Below, piece by piece: positions 6,249 to 6,296 of a stretch of 6,296 nt of DNA. Numbering within the stretch: position 1 is the first letter of the stretch; each line of letters opens with the position of its first letter. A program made the position numbers and the translations under genes. The notes under the pieces were generated by a model. That model worked only from the letters and a program-made list of their open reading frames with translations, was not told where the DNA came from and searched no databases. This DNA comes from an uncultured Porphyromonadaceae bacterium (lineage in GTDB: Bacteria > Bacteroidota > Bacteroidia > Bacteroidales > Paludibacteraceae), in NCBI GenBank assembly GCA_937898265.1, contig CALEJM010000097.1:1-6296 (forward strand), given 5' to 3'.

Positions 6249-6296
6249 ATCTATGCCGAACCGCAGCCTGTTTGCTCGGAAGAGAATAACAGTGCA

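Noticed and set aside
6253..6296. Short open frame from ATG 6253 to the window end
   Set aside because: Only 14 codons are visible, it begins just after the terminator T-tract with no room for a promoter, and it shows no recognisable content.
1..6296. Defence system, prophage, CRISPR or mobile element
   Set aside because: There are no repeats with spacers, transposase or integrase motifs, tRNA or attachment duplication. All the sequence is accounted for by core metabolic and envelope genes with short spacers.

Overview
The window reads as a densely coded, all plus-strand stretch of a chromosome from an anaerobic member of the Bacteroidota, probably order Bacteroidales. The reasons are a DUF5686-type outer membrane protein fragment, IspH and PfkA with Bacteroidales-style motif variants, no Shine-Dalgarno sequences (starts sit behind A-rich leaders), and a candidate Bacteroides-type -7/-33 promoter. 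Codons are strongly C-ending and GC is by eye in the low to mid 50s percent. I see no mobile element, CRISPR array, tRNA or rRNA.

Left unit (1-3354, ending at a candidate terminator near 3366-3412): the 3' two-thirds or so of a DUF5686 outer-membrane beta-barrel gene that runs off the left edge; then ispH, only 3 nt downstream; then pfkA, 23 nt further on. The tight spacing suggests one operon. It combines an envelope protein, the last step of the MEP isoprenoid pathway and the committing step of glycolysis. IspH and PfkA keep almost all catalytic residues. Two positions differ from the usual motif: Gln follows the second cluster cysteine in IspH, and Tyr replaces a substrate-phosphate-binding His in PfkA.

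Intergenic 3355-3501: a hairpin followed by six T's, then a perfect 9-bp AT-rich inverted repeat, then a probable promoter and an A/T-rich leader. This looks like a boundary between two transcription units.

Right unit (3502-6161): a fold-type I PLP aminotransferase and, 14 nt later, a CoA-transferase of the 4-hydroxybutyrate/butyryl-CoA:acetate type (433 aa). The pair suggests a catabolic module: an amino acid is transaminated, and a carboxylic acid derived from it, or a fermentation product, is exchanged with acetyl-CoA. The substrates cannot be read from the sequence. The unit ends in two consecutive hairpins, the second with a T-tract, within 6162-6248. The last ~48 nt hold no recognisable feature.

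I did not find a clearly new biological system. The aminotransferase/CoA-transferase pair is the most interesting unit because its chemistry is unassigned.
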